In this document: one piece after another, positions 4,951 through 5,207 of the stretch
How the letters are laid out: each line of letters starts with the position of its first letter
Position numbering within the stretch: position 1 is the stretch's first letter
DNA from: an uncultured Rhizobiaceae group bacterium
GTDB lineage: Bacteria; Pseudomonadota; Alphaproteobacteria; Rhizobiales; Rhizobiaceae
DNA length: 5,207 nucleotides
Reading direction: 5' to 3'
Assembly: GCA_937951455.1 (NCBI GenBank)
Contig: CALFBU010000230.1
Coordinates: 1-5,207 of the forward strand
Program-made: the position numbers and the translations under genes
Notes under the pieces: model-generated
Seen by the model: the letters and a program-made list of their open reading frames with translations, nothing else
Database searches by the model: none
Told to the model about the DNA's origin: nothing

Positions 4951-5207
4951 ATGGCATTGCCAGATTACAGCATGCGCCAATTGCTAGAAGCAGGCGCGCA
5001 CTTCGGTCACCAGACATCACGCTGGAACCCAAAAATGGACCGTTACATTTACGGTTCACGCAATAACATTCACATCATCGATCTTTCCCAGTCAGTTCCA
5101 CTAGACACAAAAAAACTTCGTGATATCATACGAAAAGCTACAGGCCTTGAAATAAGTGCTGATATTATACATCATCGGCTTTATGTAGATAATAAATATC
5201 GAATCTA
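4951..5207 (+). CDS. rpsB: 30S ribosomal protein S2, N-terminal part, with an unrelated tail after residue 51
   Basis: Residues 1-51 (bases 4951-5103) are unmistakable S2: [19 protein letters not shown] at 17-20, RWNPKM at 24-29, [11 protein letters not shown] at 37-47, then SVPL. S2 is an essential small-subunit protein of about 250 residues, and rpsB is normally followed by tsf. After Leu51 the family continues with a helix starting like LLxxAL and later a GG...FVGTK strand. Here the frame instead runs on, open, as [14 protein letters not shown]... for 34 more codons to the window edge, with no resemblance to S2 and a drop in G+C from 48% to 32% (hand counts). There is no stop or frameshift at the junction, so a fused protein would be read. 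As it stands this copy cannot encode a functional S2. It is therefore either a broken or duplicated 5' fragment, or the join is an artefact at a contig end. Confidence 0.85.
   Translation, partial: MALPDYSMRQLLEAGAHFGHQTSRWNPKMDRYIYGSRNNIHIIDLSQSVPLDTKKLRDIIRKATGLEISADIIHHRLYVDNKYRI
5104..5207. other. AT-rich sequence of unknown origin joined to rpsB
   Basis: 104 bases with 33 G/C, beginning GACAC followed by seven A. In the rpsB frame it is open and uses three ATA codons among 34, whereas the preceding 51 S2 codons use none. The other two plus-strand frames are interrupted within a short distance. One minus-strand frame is open from the right edge back to a stop near the junction. I recognise no protein family, terminal inverted repeat or tRNA end. 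It may be the edge of an inserted element, another gene's interior, or sequence from another molecule joined in error. Confidence 0.6.

Noticed and set aside
4742..5059. Minus-strand open frame of 105 codons across the rpsB leader and start
   Set aside because: It is antisense to the unmistakable S2 start, has no family resemblance and no ribosome binding site of note.
1..5207. CRISPR array, tRNA or rRNA gene, insertion sequence, toxin-antitoxin pair
   Set aside because: No regularly spaced repeats, no cloverleaf or rRNA sequence, no transposase or terminal inverted repeats, and no small paired genes are visible.

Overview
The window looks like a piece of an alphaproteobacterial chromosome, probably Hyphomicrobiales-like. 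This rests on the character of the DnaE and S2 sequences and on dnaE lying a few genes upstream of rpsB on the same strand, an arrangement I recall from that order. The genus cannot be read from the sequence. Housekeeping genes have moderate G+C (hand counts: 26 of 60 bases at 541-600 in dnaE, 74 of 153 in the rpsB part). The middle of the window is visibly more AT-rich.

Layout from left to right: the last 475 codons of dnaE (replicative DNA polymerase III alpha subunit), cut by the left edge; a lipoprotein alpha/beta hydrolase of the DUF900 type on the same strand; a convergent small gene on the minus strand encoding a stand-alone Lrp/AsnC ligand-binding (RAM) domain; a 333-base non-coding stretch with a probable promoter, an inverted repeat and a DnaA-box match; a small exported beta-rich protein of unknown function; a probable rho-independent terminator; a membrane-bound fatty-acid hydroxylase/sterol-desaturase family protein; a 240-base leader; and the start of rpsB (ribosomal protein S2), running off the right edge.

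The dnaE and rpsB genes are the conserved frame of the locus. The genes between them do not form an obvious pathway. Three of them concern the cell envelope (hydrolase lipoprotein, exported beta-rich protein, membrane hydroxylase), and the last two sit in AT-rich sequence, which suggests variable cargo between two housekeeping genes.

The most striking observation is at the right end. The S2 reading frame is canonical through residue 51 (ending SQSVPL) and then, without a stop or frameshift, becomes an unrelated AT-rich sequence (33 G/C of 104 bases) up to the edge. It is either a real junction (element insertion or duplicated rpsB 5' end) or an assembly/amplification chimera at a contig end. 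The sequence alone cannot separate these, and the artefact explanation should be tested first. I did not see a clear new defence or mobile system in the window.
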